Source: Saccharomyces paradoxus (lineage: Eukaryota; Ascomycota; Saccharomycetes; Saccharomycetales; Saccharomycetaceae). From it: a DNA stretch of 64,000 nt. Of the stretch, positions 55,001-63,968 are shown one piece after another; the first letter of the stretch is position 1; the number at the start of each line of letters is the position of its first letter. A model generated the notes under the pieces. That model searched no databases. It was not told the origin of the DNA and saw only the letters and a program-made list of their open reading frames with translations. The stretch covers positions 310,001 to 374,000 of the forward strand of contig NC_047496.1 in assembly GCF_002079055.1 (NCBI RefSeq), in the 5' to 3' direction. The translations under genes were made by a program, and so were the position numbers.

Positions 55001-56299
55001 CATTGAGCCAGAAGACCACAAGGACGTCGATGAGGCATCTGGGTTATTGTTGTTGGCAGAAAGGGAGGAAGAATTGTTGTTGTTGTTGTTGCCGTTGCCG
55101 TTGTTGCCGTAAGAGGTAACTTTCCTCAAGAAAGCGCCAAATTTATGTGAAGAGGGTGTCTGATTATTATTCTGCACCGATGAAGAGACGTCGGAATTGG
55201 AGTCCACTGTGTCTACTATTGATGCATTGCTTGGATGCTTCTTCTTGAAAGCGGAGGGCAGTTTCGGTGTGTCGGGATGGGGCGGAATGGGCCTTCCCTT
55301 GGCGTCAAATTTCTGGTGAGCAGGTGGTTTGGGAGGTAGTGGTTTGTCGTTATGCAATGAGAACGAGGCGCGTGTATTTCTCTTGATTGGAGGAGATGCA
55401 GAAGACTTAATAAAGTTCCCCTCTTTAAAGGCGGCTAATTTGCAATCCTTAGATTTGTAATAGCGCAAGAAATCCATTAGCCTAGGATCAGGCCGAGAGC
55501 CATTATAGTTATGATCGTCTGCGGGGGAAGGTCCGTCAACTTTACCTTCTTCTGGCGAGTGGTATGCATGCATACGGCCATGGTAGTAGCTTTGCGGATG
55601 ATTTTCGTAATACACTTCCGACTCTGTCTTGGACCTTGTTAGCGGTACTACAGTATCGTTATAAGAGGGTGGAGCATTGTACTGTAAAGGCGGCGGTGAC
55701 TCAGCAGATATGGTAGCTGTTCTTTCTCTTCTTATGGCCGCGTTACGGTCTACGTGAGTCGGGGAGGGTGAGCGCTCTTTCCTTTCCCTTTCCTTTTCTC
55801 TTTCCTTCTCTTGCGGCTCCTGATCCTTCTTCCTATGACCAAACAGACTCTTGAAGAATCCGATCTTCTTAGGGACAGGAGCATCTTCCGTATGATGATG
55901 GTGATGGTGATGATGACGTCCGGCGTCAGCCTCAACGCTAGCTAGGTTAGCCTCCACCACTGACTTCGACCTACCCCTAGGGGGAGGAATATTCGTGGAA
56001 GCAGCAGTAGCACCAACGTTAACACGTTGGTTATCCATTAGCAAACTGGCAGCCACGGAGTGGCGGCGTGCCCTATCGTTTAAGGAAAGAATGCTGCTAG
56101 AGGAGTCTACAGACTTTTCGAAAACGGGCGAGCGAGCAGTGTCCATCTGGACGTCGGGAGCCACACTGTTGGCCTTGGACTCGGATTTCCCAGGTCTGGA
56201 GCTGCTGGCGGTGGAGGCGCTAGGTCTAACCAACCATCCAACGTCAATGCAGGGGATTCGGTGCTCCTTAAGCAACTTTTGCGTGTCCTTGGAGTCCAT
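52085..56299 (-). CDS. MHP1: Microtubule-associated protein homologue Mhp1
   Basis: Large protein reported in yeast to interact with microtubules and originally noted for a short similarity to MAP repeats. The 1404-aa sequence has a long low-complexity N-terminal half with many Ser/Pro sites, an eight-His run at residues 129-136, a highly charged Glu/Arg stretch just after it, and proline-rich PPLPPKPP-like segments. The central region, about residues 640-1030, has repeating LxxLxLxxN/T patterns, such as LRNTPLDEEG, LTGLDVGFNDLNG and LKFLDISNNPA, that look like leucine-rich repeats. The C-terminus is acidic and low in complexity. Function beyond the family name cannot be read from sequence. 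Confidence 0.93.
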   Translation of the reverse strand: MDSKDTQKLLKEHRIPCIDVGWLVRPSASTASSSRPGKSESKANSVAPDVQMDTARSPVFEKSVDSSSSILSLNDRARRHSVAASLLMDNQRVNVGATAASTNIPPPRGRSKSVVEANLASVEADAGRHHHHHHHHTEDAPVPKKIGFFKSLFGHRKKDQEPQEKEREKERERKERSPSPTHVDRNAAIRRERTATISAESPPPLQYNAPPSYNDTVVPLTRSKTESEVYYENHPQSYYHGRMHAYHSPEEGKVDGPSPADDHNYNGSRPDPRLMDFLRYYKSKDCKLAAFKEGNFIKSSASPPIKRNTRASFSLHNDKPLPPKPPAHQKFDAKGRPIPPHPDTPKLPSAFKKKHPSNASIVDTVDSNSDVSSSVQNNNQTPSSHKFGAFLRKVTSYGNNGNGNNNNNNSSSLSANNNNPDASSTSLWSSGSMEFDPSKITTVPGLEHVRPLKHVSFATNTYFNDPPQQICSKNPRKGEVEVKPNGSVVIHRLTPQERKKIMESTSLGVVVGGTGQLKLLNPEEDDANAKSKEEMAPQKQNEVEPRDDEDNNSQRRNIVMAAAEAAAEARAKEAPNELKRIVTNNEEEVTVSKTASHLTIDKPMISRRGASTSSLASMVSSDTNGTNADDEGEIIPPPSLKIPHDIVYTRCCHLREILPIPATLKQLKKGSTDPIPILQLRNPRPSMVEIWSFSDFLSIAPVLCLSLDGVQLTVQMLRIILSSLVYKQHFQKLSLRNTPLDEEGWKVLCYFVSKAKSLHSIDLTMVSSIKTNVQKPSKSSLKSKILRMQSNMENRSDMNWDLLTASIALMGGLEEIVISGAQMNAAQFKNFILVACIATVRLGLAYNGLTKSQCDDLAKWMVQSKVTGLDVGFNDLNGKLSSFTDAVLGKIQKANEKNVFKFLSLNGTNLRVNEHDTFENNEVLKLISVLCYSENLKFLDISNNPAIFPHCVPTLIDFLPVFVNLVRLHIDYNNLSSTSVVMLAEVLPMCSRLNYFSMLGTELDLASSKALAEAVRKSSSLMTLDVDYVYMPENIKEKISLYALRNIQGELKRVHNDDKDIKDTQFSSLQDQLSLLLTEKADNSEHYNKMVENFMAKIALARIKISKVVHDLFDLKLNGQLNLEGKEALIRLCFIEASLERGCDLLKQRHNNTLKTPDLLSKDAKAGSQAHPNSESCQRMLLSSSILQNSDHIALMPFGSAIVEKSSPDAEDAVEFREGDDSNADHEDVTANDQQSRDQIDIKNKYSIIKRELEHEKLVGGGDLPVDKEILNRAAQSLDSDQIKEFLLKNDVSTILGVIDELHSQGYHLHHIFKKQGNQEETAFRTKDEQQSLQTNDSSTNASPTSHQISTSSNTTKTNDNAHIPPTDAPGFNKFMNNAEENAIDAAYDDVLDKIQDARNSSTK

Positions 56300-56654
56300 G
56301 GAGCAGTTGTAGGGCTATCTTGTATATTTTGCGTATCTAAGTGCGTTTATGCGAGTGCCAGAATGGTGTATATGTATGTATATATGAACGCTCTATCAGC
56401 GAAAGGATATTATATAAGGGAGCACGAGAACGCAGCTTTTGCGTGTATAGCCAGATGCTTCGAGTGAAGCACCGTTGCGTAAATTGAACCTGAACATTCC
56501 AGATGCGAAAACAATACAATAAGCCAATAACGTAAACAGTCGCGCAGCACGAGGAGGGAGGGGGGGAACAACTTGCCCAGCAGAACGGGAGAGCAACGGG
56601 CCCGGCGGCCTAAAAGAGAAGGAGATAAAAAAAAAATGGAAAAAAAGGCCCGGG
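56300..56654. other. Intergenic region YJL043W homologue-MHP1
   Basis: 355 nt upstream of MHP1. It contains a G-rich run near 56551-56566 and scattered TATATA motifs; no gene seen. Confidence 0.5.
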
Positions 56655-57428
56655 CTACCATTGGAACAACGGGTCCGTAGTAGCCAGCGCGCCCAACAGT
56701 GCCTCCAACTGCACCACGCACTTGCGCTGTCGCCCTTCCGAAGTCTCTTCTTCGTCTTCTATCTGCATGTTGCAGTTAGACTCGTAGGGCGACCAAATGT
56801 CGTTGTCGTCAGCCTGCGGTGTGGCGTACACCAATTCCGGTGACGACGTCCAAAGTAGCTGCAGCGGCATTTCGCTCGCGTGCCTGATCTCACAATCTTG
56901 CAGCACAGAGCTTAGATCCCTGGTTCTCATTGCAGTTTCGCCAATGAACAACATGGGGATGATGATAGTGCGTGACTGCCGCCAGGGAAATTTCCATTGC
57001 AGCCGGTTAGCCCATCCCATTTGCTTTATCGATGACGGCCCCATGTAGTGGGTCCAGTCATCCAAGAGCCTGGCATAGCTTTGACGGAGCGGCGCCGTCG
57101 CGGCGCCGCTCTCAAAGCTGCCTGGGTTAGCGATCTCGATGGGTATTATGCTGTCGCATTTCTGCAAGATGGCAATGCAGTCTGTGATCTGGCGAAGGGT
57201 CATCGCCATAGCGAACAGTTTCTGTGTCAGTCCAGCAGCACAGCCACTGGCGAAGTCTTCGTCAGAGAGTGTTGCAATCTCGTAGCATTTTGGCACTAGG
57301 CTTTTTAGAATCTCCAATTGCTCGCTGATGGATTCGCAGCGCCGAAAACAACAATATGTGTTGACTAACTTGCCAAAAGATGCATTTATATCTGTGTAAC
57401 GCTCCAGGCCAGAATAATCAACAAACAT
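56655..57428 (-). CDS. YJL043W: Uncharacterised protein, YJL043W homologue
   Basis: A 257-aa protein matching the length and position of S. cerevisiae YJL043W, which has no known function. No enzyme motif, signal peptide or membrane span is visible. The first 170 residues look helical and contain a cluster of cysteines (CCFRRC near residues 27-32), and the C-terminus is acidic (IEDEEETSEGRQRK). I recall a whole-genome-duplication paralogue in yeast, YKR015C, but did not verify it. The frame is open upstream to a GTG at 57452; the first ATG at 57428 is used. Confidence 0.85.
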   Translation of the reverse strand: MFVDYSGLERYTDINASFGKLVNTYCCFRRCESISEQLEILKSLVPKCYEIATLSDEDFASGCAAGLTQKLFAMAMTLRQITDCIAILQKCDSIIPIEIANPGSFESGAATAPLRQSYARLLDDWTHYMGPSSIKQMGWANRLQWKFPWRQSRTIIIPMLFIGETAMRTRDLSSVLQDCEIRHASEMPLQLLWTSSPELVYATPQADDNDIWSPYESNCNMQIEDEEETSEGRQRKCVVQLEALLGALATTDPLFQW

Positions 57429-57863
57429 GGCTTGTGTTTTCTGAGCACTCACCTTATGGCATTCCTTCTTTTTTTTTGGTTTTCATTTTGACATAATTGT
57501 TATTTTTTCTTACACTTTACTGACGCAAAGTTTTAACCACAGAAAAATCCCGCAACAGCTTATGCCCATGCCAACCGTATGATATGCACACGTACATGCA
57601 CATCCTAGGCATTATAACGGGGTGGTGTATTGGTTTAACACTAGTAAGTATTGGTTAAAAGAAAGCTGGCCATGGCATTACCCGCCTCTATTACGGCATT
57701 ACTGGTTCCTTTTTTTCAATTTTTCCATTGAGTTTTCCATAGTCAGTGCAGCAGCGTTTAATTTCATTACCTTTTTTAGTACAATGGAGAGAGCTGTTAA
57801 GAGGTTTGGCATATATATAGAGGGTTAGCTGTCGTACGTTTTGTTTTTTTCGCTTATGCAACC
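57429..57863. other. Divergent intergenic region YJL043W homologue/GYP6
   Basis: 435 nt between two divergent starts, so a shared promoter region. T-rich stretches are present; no recognised factor site or RNA gene. Confidence 0.5.
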
Positions 57864-59231
57864 ATGAAGGATGTCTTACAATGGGCGATTGACCACTACG
57901 AGACAAGAGACCAACTGGTGCAGAAGGGAATTTGGAAAGGTGAGCTCTACCATGATTCCATCTTTAAAGAAAATAGTAGAGGCTGGCTCTGGAAAGTTTT
58001 ACTTTTATGTGACGAAAATAACAACTGCTTGTTAACTGATAACTTTAAAGATTTGGATCTTAATCAGTTCGGCTTAGTACCAGTGCCTATACTGACAGAT
58101 GGCGAGAACTATGACGAGAAGCATAATGCAAATGTACCTAAAAGGGTCTTGCATTCGAACGTTTCTTCCTCGGTGGGAATCAGGAGGCTGACTCCCGTCG
58201 AGGCTGTTGAAAAGCATCCCTTGTCTGGTGACAGTGACCAAACTGGAGACTCTTTGTCCAAGCAAAAGGATGAAAAGCCGTTGACCCTGAGGGAAACTCT
58301 GGAAATTATAGATTTAGACCTCTCAAGGATAATGCTTGACGACATATTCCAGGAGCCCAAAGTTCACGCTCAAATGAGACAGCTTATGTACAATTATTTG
58401 CTCATACATCAAAGCGAACACCTACAGTACAAACAAGGGTTCCATGAGATATTAAGCGTCATTTATCTACAATTGTATCACGGCACGGATCTCGATAACA
58501 CCGACTTGCAAAATGTTTTGATTATTTTTAACAAGCTCATGAACCAAATCGAACCGATTTTTTATAACGAAGAAAATTTGATTAACTGGGATAAGAGAGT
58601 ATTTACGAAAATCTTTAGGATTTGTTTACCAGATTTATTTACGAAGATTTTTTACCAGCCGCCAAAAACGGGCAGCGGGAGGAAAAAAAATGTAAACCAC
58701 CTGGTTCATTCCAACTTAATCTGGCTTATCCGATGGACAAGATTGTTATTTTTAAGAGAATTGCCCTTAAAAAATGTGTTGATCATTTGGGACCACATCT
58801 TGACGTTCAACTATCCCTTGGAGATTTTCATTGCATGCCTTATTATTACCCTTTTATTATCCATTTACGATGAACTTCACGAATTAGTGAGCCAAGACGG
58901 CTATGAACATACGAATAATAACGATGAATTTGTTGAATTGATTCTGCATTTCAAGAAAATTTTCCATAGGGAAGATGTCAGCAAAGATGATGAAAAGTTC
59001 TTAGAGCTGTGCAGGATCACGGGAAATTTATGTGAATTGTGGTACGGGAAAAATCATGACGATATGAGATTAATTTGCGACACTTTTATAAATGCTAAAT
59101 TCGGTATTAAAACTAGTGATGTTTTGAGTATGGAAACCGCAAAATTGAGTATTGACCCCAATAGGCAATCGCTCGAAAACAAACTAAGGGAGAGGGTAAG
59201 GCAGACACTTTTGAAGAACAAAAAGAGATAA
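57864..59231 (+). CDS. GYP6: Rab GTPase-activating protein Gyp6
   Basis: TBC-domain GAP for the Golgi/endosome Rab Ypt6. The domain begins near residue 140. The two catalytic fingers are both present: IDLDLSR (149-155), which fits IxxDxxR with Arg155, and YKQGFHE with Gln191. Further TBC helices, including [26 protein letters not shown], lie around residues 290-315. The C-terminal 100 residues are charged and helical. Length is 455 aa against 458 in S. cerevisiae. Its orientation is reversed relative to that genome because it lies within the inverted segment. Confidence 0.95.
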   Translation: MKDVLQWAIDHYETRDQLVQKGIWKGELYHDSIFKENSRGWLWKVLLLCDENNNCLLTDNFKDLDLNQFGLVPVPILTDGENYDEKHNANVPKRVLHSNVSSSVGIRRLTPVEAVEKHPLSGDSDQTGDSLSKQKDEKPLTLRETLEIIDLDLSRIMLDDIFQEPKVHAQMRQLMYNYLLIHQSEHLQYKQGFHEILSVIYLQLYHGTDLDNTDLQNVLIIFNKLMNQIEPIFYNEENLINWDKRVFTKIFRICLPDLFTKIFYQPPKTGSGRKKNVNHLVHSNLIWLIRWTRLLFLRELPLKNVLIIWDHILTFNYPLEIFIACLIITLLLSIYDELHELVSQDGYEHTNNNDEFVELILHFKKIFHREDVSKDDEKFLELCRITGNLCELWYGKNHDDMRLICDTFINAKFGIKTSDVLSMETAKLSIDPNRQSLENKLRERVRQTLLKNKKR

Positions 59232-59585
59232 ATCAGTAAGTTTTCGTGTCAATTTTTCTATGGTTATTGTTTAACAATCCCAGTCTACACCCACTTGAAC
59301 GTACAAAGCCATAAAAAAATCATTACGAATAAACAGACAACCCACATTGTCATATGTCCTAATGAGCAGGTGTTCCTCTGATATTTTTGCATACTATAGG
59401 TTGATGGATATTATACTTCAATGTCTTGCATAAATTATATAGCAGAATAGATAAGGTGTAAATTGACGGTAAATGAGTATTGTTGGTCGAGAATCAATGG
59501 AAAAAAAAAAAAAAATAAAAGATCATATTTGTCAGATCAAATAAATAAGTGTGTCCCCCACCCCAAAAAAGAAAATAAATAAGAA
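59232..59585. other. Convergent intergenic region GYP6/SDH1 paralogue
   Basis: 354 nt between two stop codons. Contains a run of about 15 A near 59501-59515 and other A/T tracts. No gene seen. Confidence 0.5.
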
Positions 59586-61490
59586 TTAATATGATCTGAC
59601 GGCCGGGGGAACTGGGGCGCATTCATTTTCATCCAACGTATGTGCGATCACATTCCTGTACTTGATTTTTACAGGTGTCGATGTCCCCTTTTGCCAAGAT
59701 AACGTGTGTTTCCTCCAGTTCACATCATCTCTCTTTGGATAGTCCTCCCTCGCATGAGCACCACGAGATTCCTTTCGCTTGGCAGCAGAAACGGCCGTTT
59801 GCGTGGCACAGGTAAGTAGATTTTGCAATTCCAGGGTTTCTACGAGATCAGAATTCCAAATCATTGACTTATCAGAAACGTGTACATCCTCAAACGTCTT
59901 GTCAACTTCAGTAATGTTTCTGACACCTTCGTCTAGAGTTTCTTGCGTTCTAAAAACAGAAACATCCTTTTGCATTGTCCTTTGCATGTTCAACCTGATT
60001 TGGGAGGTTTTTTTTGAGCCGCAGGCGTTTCTCACTTTATCCAAATTAGCAATTGACTCGTGCCCAATGTTTGAAGCCAATGGCTTATGGGGCAAACCAG
60101 GCTGTAATGTGTCAGCAATGGTATTTGCAACGGCGCGGCCGAAAACTACTAAATCCAGTAGCGAGTTAGCGCCTAATCTATTCGCTCCGTGAACAGATAC
60201 ACAAGCCGCTTCACCACAAGCCATCAATCCTGGGATGACCCTGTCCTCGCCAGTTTCCTCGTCAATGGTCAATGCCTCACCAGTCCATTTAGTAGGAATG
60301 CCACCCATATTGTAATGAACAGTTGGCAAGACAGGAATTGGCTCTTGGGTGACATCCACACCCGCGAAGACAGCAGCCGTTTCAGAAATGCCCGGTAATC
60401 TTTCCTTTAACACCTCCGGTGGTAGATGACTTAATTGTAATAGAATATGATCCTTATGTTTTCCAACACCTCTGCCAGCCCTGATTTCCATGGTGATTGC
60501 TCTGGATACCACATCCCTGCTTGCCAAGTCCTTGGCAGTAGGAGCATAGCGTTCCATAAACCTTTCTCCCTCAGAATTTAATAAAAATCCACCTTCACCA
60601 CGGGCACCTTCAGTGATTAGGCAGCCAGACCCATAAATTCCTGACGGATGAAATTGAACAAATTCTAAATCCTCTAGTGGAAACCCAGCACGAGAAACCA
60701 TAGCGTTACCATCGCCTGTACAAGTGTGAGCAGAAGTGCAAGAGAAGTAAGCTCTACCATATCCACCTGTGGCGATGATGGTCTTGTGTGCTCTGAATCT
60801 GTGGATTGTACCGTCCTCCTGATTATAGGCAATGACACCCACGACCTCACCATTATGGGTCAATAGATCCATTGCAAAGTATTCAATAAAGAAGTGAGTA
60901 TTATTTTTTAGTGCCTGACCATACAGTGTATGAAGCATTGCGTGACCTGTCCTATCTGCCACTGCACAAGTCCTATAGGCCTGGCCACCTTTGCCAAAAT
61001 CTTTCGATTGTCCTCCAAATGCTCTCTGGTAAATTTTTCCGTCTTCAGTTCTCGAAAATGGCATACCATAATGCTCTAGCTCAATGACAGATTTGGGTGC
61101 TTCGCGTGTCATATAATGGATGGCATCTTGATCTCCCAGCCAATCAGAACCCTTGACAGTGTCGTACATGTGCGATTTCCAATCATCTGGATGCATATTC
61201 CCTAAGGCTGCGTTGATTCCACCTTGAGCAGCCACTGTATGTGATCTTGTCGGAAACAACTTGGATAAACAAGCAGTCTTGTATCCCGCTTCAGCCAAAC
61301 CGAAAGCTGCTCTTAAACCTGCGCCGCCAGCGCCCACTACCACACAATCATATTCATGATCGATAATATGATATTTAGCCCTTGGATCCAATTCAGATTT
61401 AGTTTCCCGAACTTGGCGAACAGCAGAAGAAGAAGTAAAGGCTCTTTGCAAGATGCATGACTTTGCTACTCCTTTTTTCAAAGATAACAT
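59586..61490 (-). CDS. YJL045W: Succinate dehydrogenase flavoprotein paralogue
   Basis: Mitochondrial flavoprotein of the SDH1/FRD family, homologue of the minor S. cerevisiae isozyme YJL045W, which is 634 aa like this one (SDH1 itself is 640). An import presequence covers about residues 1-25 (basic, Ser-rich, no acids). The FAD-binding GAGGAG is at 53-58. His84, in SHTVAAQGG, is the covalent FAD attachment site. The substrate-site region ([22 protein letters not shown]) and the C-terminal [11 protein letters not shown] are intact. The gene therefore looks functional. An AGGGG stress-element core lies at 61703-61707, about 210 bp upstream. SDH1 itself cannot be formally excluded, but the neighbours favour the paralogue. 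Confidence 0.93.
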   Translation of the reverse strand: MLSLKKGVAKSCILQRAFTSSSAVRQVRETKSELDPRAKYHIIDHEYDCVVVGAGGAGLRAAFGLAEAGYKTACLSKLFPTRSHTVAAQGGINAALGNMHPDDWKSHMYDTVKGSDWLGDQDAIHYMTREAPKSVIELEHYGMPFSRTEDGKIYQRAFGGQSKDFGKGGQAYRTCAVADRTGHAMLHTLYGQALKNNTHFFIEYFAMDLLTHNGEVVGVIAYNQEDGTIHRFRAHKTIIATGGYGRAYFSCTSAHTCTGDGNAMVSRAGFPLEDLEFVQFHPSGIYGSGCLITEGARGEGGFLLNSEGERFMERYAPTAKDLASRDVVSRAITMEIRAGRGVGKHKDHILLQLSHLPPEVLKERLPGISETAAVFAGVDVTQEPIPVLPTVHYNMGGIPTKWTGEALTIDEETGEDRVIPGLMACGEAACVSVHGANRLGANSLLDLVVFGRAVANTIADTLQPGLPHKPLASNIGHESIANLDKVRNACGSKKTSQIRLNMQRTMQKDVSVFRTQETLDEGVRNITEVDKTFEDVHVSDKSMIWNSDLVETLELQNLLTCATQTAVSAAKRKESRGAHAREDYPKRDDVNWRKHTLSWQKGTSTPVKIKYRNVIAHTLDENECAPVPPAVRSY

Positions 61491-62135
61491 AGTTTATAAT
61501 TCGCGTGTATACATGTATATAGATATACTTATTTACTTTTTCTGTTTCCTTTCACTTTAACAGATGGTTGTTTGAATGGTATATATATAAAGAACTCAGT
61601 CTGACTAATGTGAAAACAAATTTGCCAAGGTGTTGGATTGTCTCTTTGCCACCTTATGGGAAACCTTGCTGTTTCGTTAAAGGGAAGACCCTTATATTCT
61701 AAAGGGGGCCACATAATTCCGGAGAAGAGGAGCGCGACTTGAGAAAAGCGACTTGAGCGGCAAACGGGTTAATAAAGCTTACAAACAGTTATTTCATTGC
61801 AGCTTCGTATGAACAGTGCCATTCTCATGAAGACTAACAATTCAGACTCAAGATGCTTGTGTAGAAGGCATAGGCATTCATACAATGTCATCGACAAACT
61901 AATTATGACTATATTGAATATTTCGTTGATACACATCCGTAGCATATCGTATCAGACTCTAAAGGACAATCATTGATTGCAAAAAAATTTATTCCAAGGT
62001 AGTTTATTGTTTATAAGAACAGTTGTGTTTACACTTACTGCCTCTGAGTATTTAAGGATTCCCAGTTTCTTGTTCAGAGGTCATTAAGAATGAACTTTTA
62101 ATTTGCCTCATCGGTAGTATTAACGTCTTCTGGTG
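61491..62135. other. Intergenic region SDH1 paralogue to tRNA-Asp
   Basis: About 645 nt upstream of the SDH1 paralogue. Beyond the AGGGG core at 61703-61707 no site was assigned; no LTR or ORF recognised. Confidence 0.5.
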
Positions 62136-62144
62136 AAAAAAAAT

Positions 62145-62216
62145 CTCCGCGACGGGGAATTGAACCCCGATCTGGCACGCGACAAGCGCCCATTCTGACC
62201 ATTAAACTATCACGGA
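62145..62216 (-). tRNA. tD(GUC): tRNA-Asp(GUC), mirror copy
   Basis: Identical over 72 nt to the tRNA-Asp gene at 43158-43229 but on the opposite strand. Eight A on the plus strand at 62136-62143 form its Pol III terminator. It is the downstream half of the second dimeric Arg-Asp unit. Confidence 0.98.
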
Positions 62217-62226
62217 AGAAACAAAG

Positions 62227-62298
62227 CACTCACGATGGGGGTCGAACCCATAATCTTCTGATTAGAAGTCAGACGCGTTGCCATTACGCCACGCGAGC
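62227..62298 (-). tRNA. tR(UCU): tRNA-Arg(UCU), mirror copy
   Basis: Identical over 72 nt to the tRNA-Arg gene at 43076-43147, opposite strand, separated from tRNA-Asp by the same 10-bp spacer. It provides the promoter for the dimeric unit. Confidence 0.98.
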
Positions 62299-62402
62299 TA
62301 CTACTTGTTGAAATTTTGTACTTAAATGACATCTCTATAAGGTTGTTTATTGGCACAATTTTGGGATAGTCTAACAGATTTTCATACTGGTAGTATCATA
62401 TA

Positions 62403-62462
62403 TGAGAATTGGGTGAATAATTAGATAATTGTTGGGATTTGATTGTTGCTAAAGGCTATAAT
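62403..62462 (-). mobile_element. Delta LTR 3' stub
   Basis: The last 60 nt of a delta LTR on the minus strand, ending TTCTCA next to the tRNA flank. It carries the same variant bases as the left delta at 42366-42647. It is cut off at 62462, where a second delta begins. Confidence 0.85.
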
Positions 62463-62795
62463 TGAGAATTATGGGGGTAATTAGATAATTGTTGGGATTC
62501 CATTGTTACTAAAGGCTATAATATTAGGTATATAGAATATACTAGAAGTTCTCCTCGAGGATATAGGAATCCACAAAAGGGAATCGATAGTTCTACATAG
62601 TGTTATTACTTTATCTTCTTTCCTTTTATACTTTGTCATTCATTATCCTATTACATTATCAATCCTTGCATTTCAGCTTCCATTAGATTGGATGACTGTT
62701 TCTCAATCTTTATGCCATCCTCTTGCACCGCATGTGATAATATACCAGCAACAAGAATACTTGTCAATGAATGATAGTTGATTCTTATCCCAACA
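62463..62795 (-). mobile_element. Solo delta LTR, full length
   Basis: A 333-nt LTR on the minus strand, from TGTTGGGATAAG (5' end at 62795) to AATTCTCA (62463); full-length for delta. Its 5' region differs in type from the deltas at 41096 and 42648, being closer to the classical Ty1 form. Its two flanks are not a matching pair: delta stub on one side, tau sequence on the other. Confidence 0.9.
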
Positions 62796-62842
62796 GTTAC
62801 TATAGTAACTCATGCGAACAATGATAATCACTCGTTGCAATA
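62796..62842 (-). mobile_element. Tau LTR 5' fragment
   Basis: 47 nt on the minus strand, TTGCAACGAGTGA to GAGTTACTATAGTAAC, aligning with the first 47 nt of the tau LTR at 41896. It is cut by the delta at 62463-62795. A short fossil fragment of a Ty4-family LTR. Confidence 0.65.
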
Positions 62843-63256
62843 AAGGTAATAATATTATGTTCAAAAATTATAAAAAAAGTTTAGCAATCAATAATTGTAT
62901 ATAGCATTAGTCTCTGCAGCAAAAACTGGGTATTAAAAACTTCCACGAAATATATCTGACCTCGGAATCAAAATGAGTTTTAAACAATTCGTTAATCATT
63001 AGTAGCGCCGGTATACAACAGAGCATTTTGAAAATGTATTTTAGGTACAGGTTTGTTGGGGTTTTTCCCCAGTTTTTTTTTTTTTTATTTATAGTTTCTA
63101 TCTTTAAACTTTCAAAAAAATGTATATAACACTGCAACAACATAGAATAAGCTACAGAAAACATAAACAATCACGGATGAATAGGCAGCGACAGCTATAC
63201 CGATACATACGCACAACATAATGGATTCAAATTGTCTGACTTCCAGTAATTTCAAG
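62843..63256. other. Intergenic region downstream of OSW6
   Basis: About 410 nt. Contains a 16-nt T run near 63071-63086 and a 10-of-11 match to the ARS consensus on the minus strand at 63158-63168. A short minus-strand ORF (ATG at 63164) is not considered real. No LTR sequence was recognised. Confidence 0.45.
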
Positions 63257-63916
63257 CTATTGAATAGCATTATATATCAGTGCTAACCAAAATATGAAAC
63301 CGATACTTCCAACTGTCACCCCTAGAAGACATGCAAAGGGTGCAACTGCGCACAAGTCAGCCACTCCTTGAGCTAGCCCCAATTCTAAGAGGCTTACAGT
63401 TAGAATTCTCTTTATTCTGTCTAAGCGTTTTTTTTTCTCTTTCGCTTCTTCCTCTTTTTCATCTTCTCTACCACCATTTATAGTAACTCGATTCTGTTCT
63501 CTATTGAGATTCTCTAAAGCATCGACTACCTTATCCCTGGAGAATTCTCTGAACCTCTTAATATATTCAAATGGCGAAACGTTCAAGGCCGCATCTAGTG
63601 CCCTTTCGACCTTTTCATATTCTATTTCGAGCGACTCAGCATCATTATTGGCCAAACTTTTGACTTTATAATTTAGGACCGCTTCTAAACCCTTCAATAT
63701 AAAATTATGTTGCTCATACTTTGCACTTATGTTTTGAAGCTGTACCGCGATAACAGGTACCTTCTCCATTGTCAGCGTTTCATATGTTCCATTACTGTCC
63801 AGGTTTTTCAATGATGTGATTAGTCTATCACCGGCATCCCTAAACTGTTGTATTGTGTTAGTTCCTGCAATTACAACAATGATGAAATAAAAATGTACGA
63901 ATAATTGGAGCCTCAT
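63257..63916 (-). CDS. OSW6: Spore-wall protein homologue Osw6 (YJL038C)
   Basis: A 219-aa homologue of S. cerevisiae YJL038C (OSW6/LOH1), one of a neighbouring pair of related genes (with YJL037W, IRC18/OSW4) linked to outer spore wall formation. The length favours YJL038C over the 224-aa YJL037W product. A hydrophobic N-terminus, about residues 3-18, looks like a signal sequence or anchor. The middle is helical and charged, with an EKEEEAKEKKKR-like run at about residues 155-168, and a hydrophobic C-terminus spans about residues 185-217. Orientation agrees with S. cerevisiae, so it lies just outside the inverted segment. Confidence 0.88.
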   Translation of the reverse strand: MRLQLFVHFYFIIVVIAGTNTIQQFRDAGDRLITSLKNLDSNGTYETLTMEKVPVIAVQLQNISAKYEQHNFILKGLEAVLNYKVKSLANNDAESLEIEYEKVERALDAALNVSPFEYIKRFREFSRDKVVDALENLNREQNRVTINGGREDEKEEEAKEKKKRLDRIKRILTVSLLELGLAQGVADLCAVAPFACLLGVTVGSIGFIFWLALIYNAIQ

Positions 63917-63961
63917 TGGAAGTAGTTTGCTTCACTAAAATTTTTTTATTTTTCCTTATTG

Positions 63962-63968
63962 TTTTGTG
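63962..63968 (-). promoter_or_regulatory. Possible middle sporulation element of OSW6
   Basis: On the minus strand CACAAAA matches the core CRCAAAW bound by Ndt80, 46-52 bp before the OSW6 ATG. It fits expression during sporulation, but the flanking G is absent and the match is short. Confidence 0.35.

Larger units (their letters stand above)
62136..62460 (-). repeat. Inverted-repeat arm (right), tRNA-Arg/Asp unit
   Basis: Mirror copy of the left arm (42592-43238) without the inserted delta. It comprises the terminator, both tRNA genes, the 10-bp spacer, about 105 bp of flank and the 3' part of a delta. The two arms face each other across about 19 kb and are the likely exchange sites of the inversion. 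Confidence 0.93.

Noticed and set aside
62907-63164. An 85-codon minus-strand frame downstream of OSW6
   Set aside because: Its lysine run comes from a poly-T tract and it has no recognisable features; it also overlaps an ARS-like motif.
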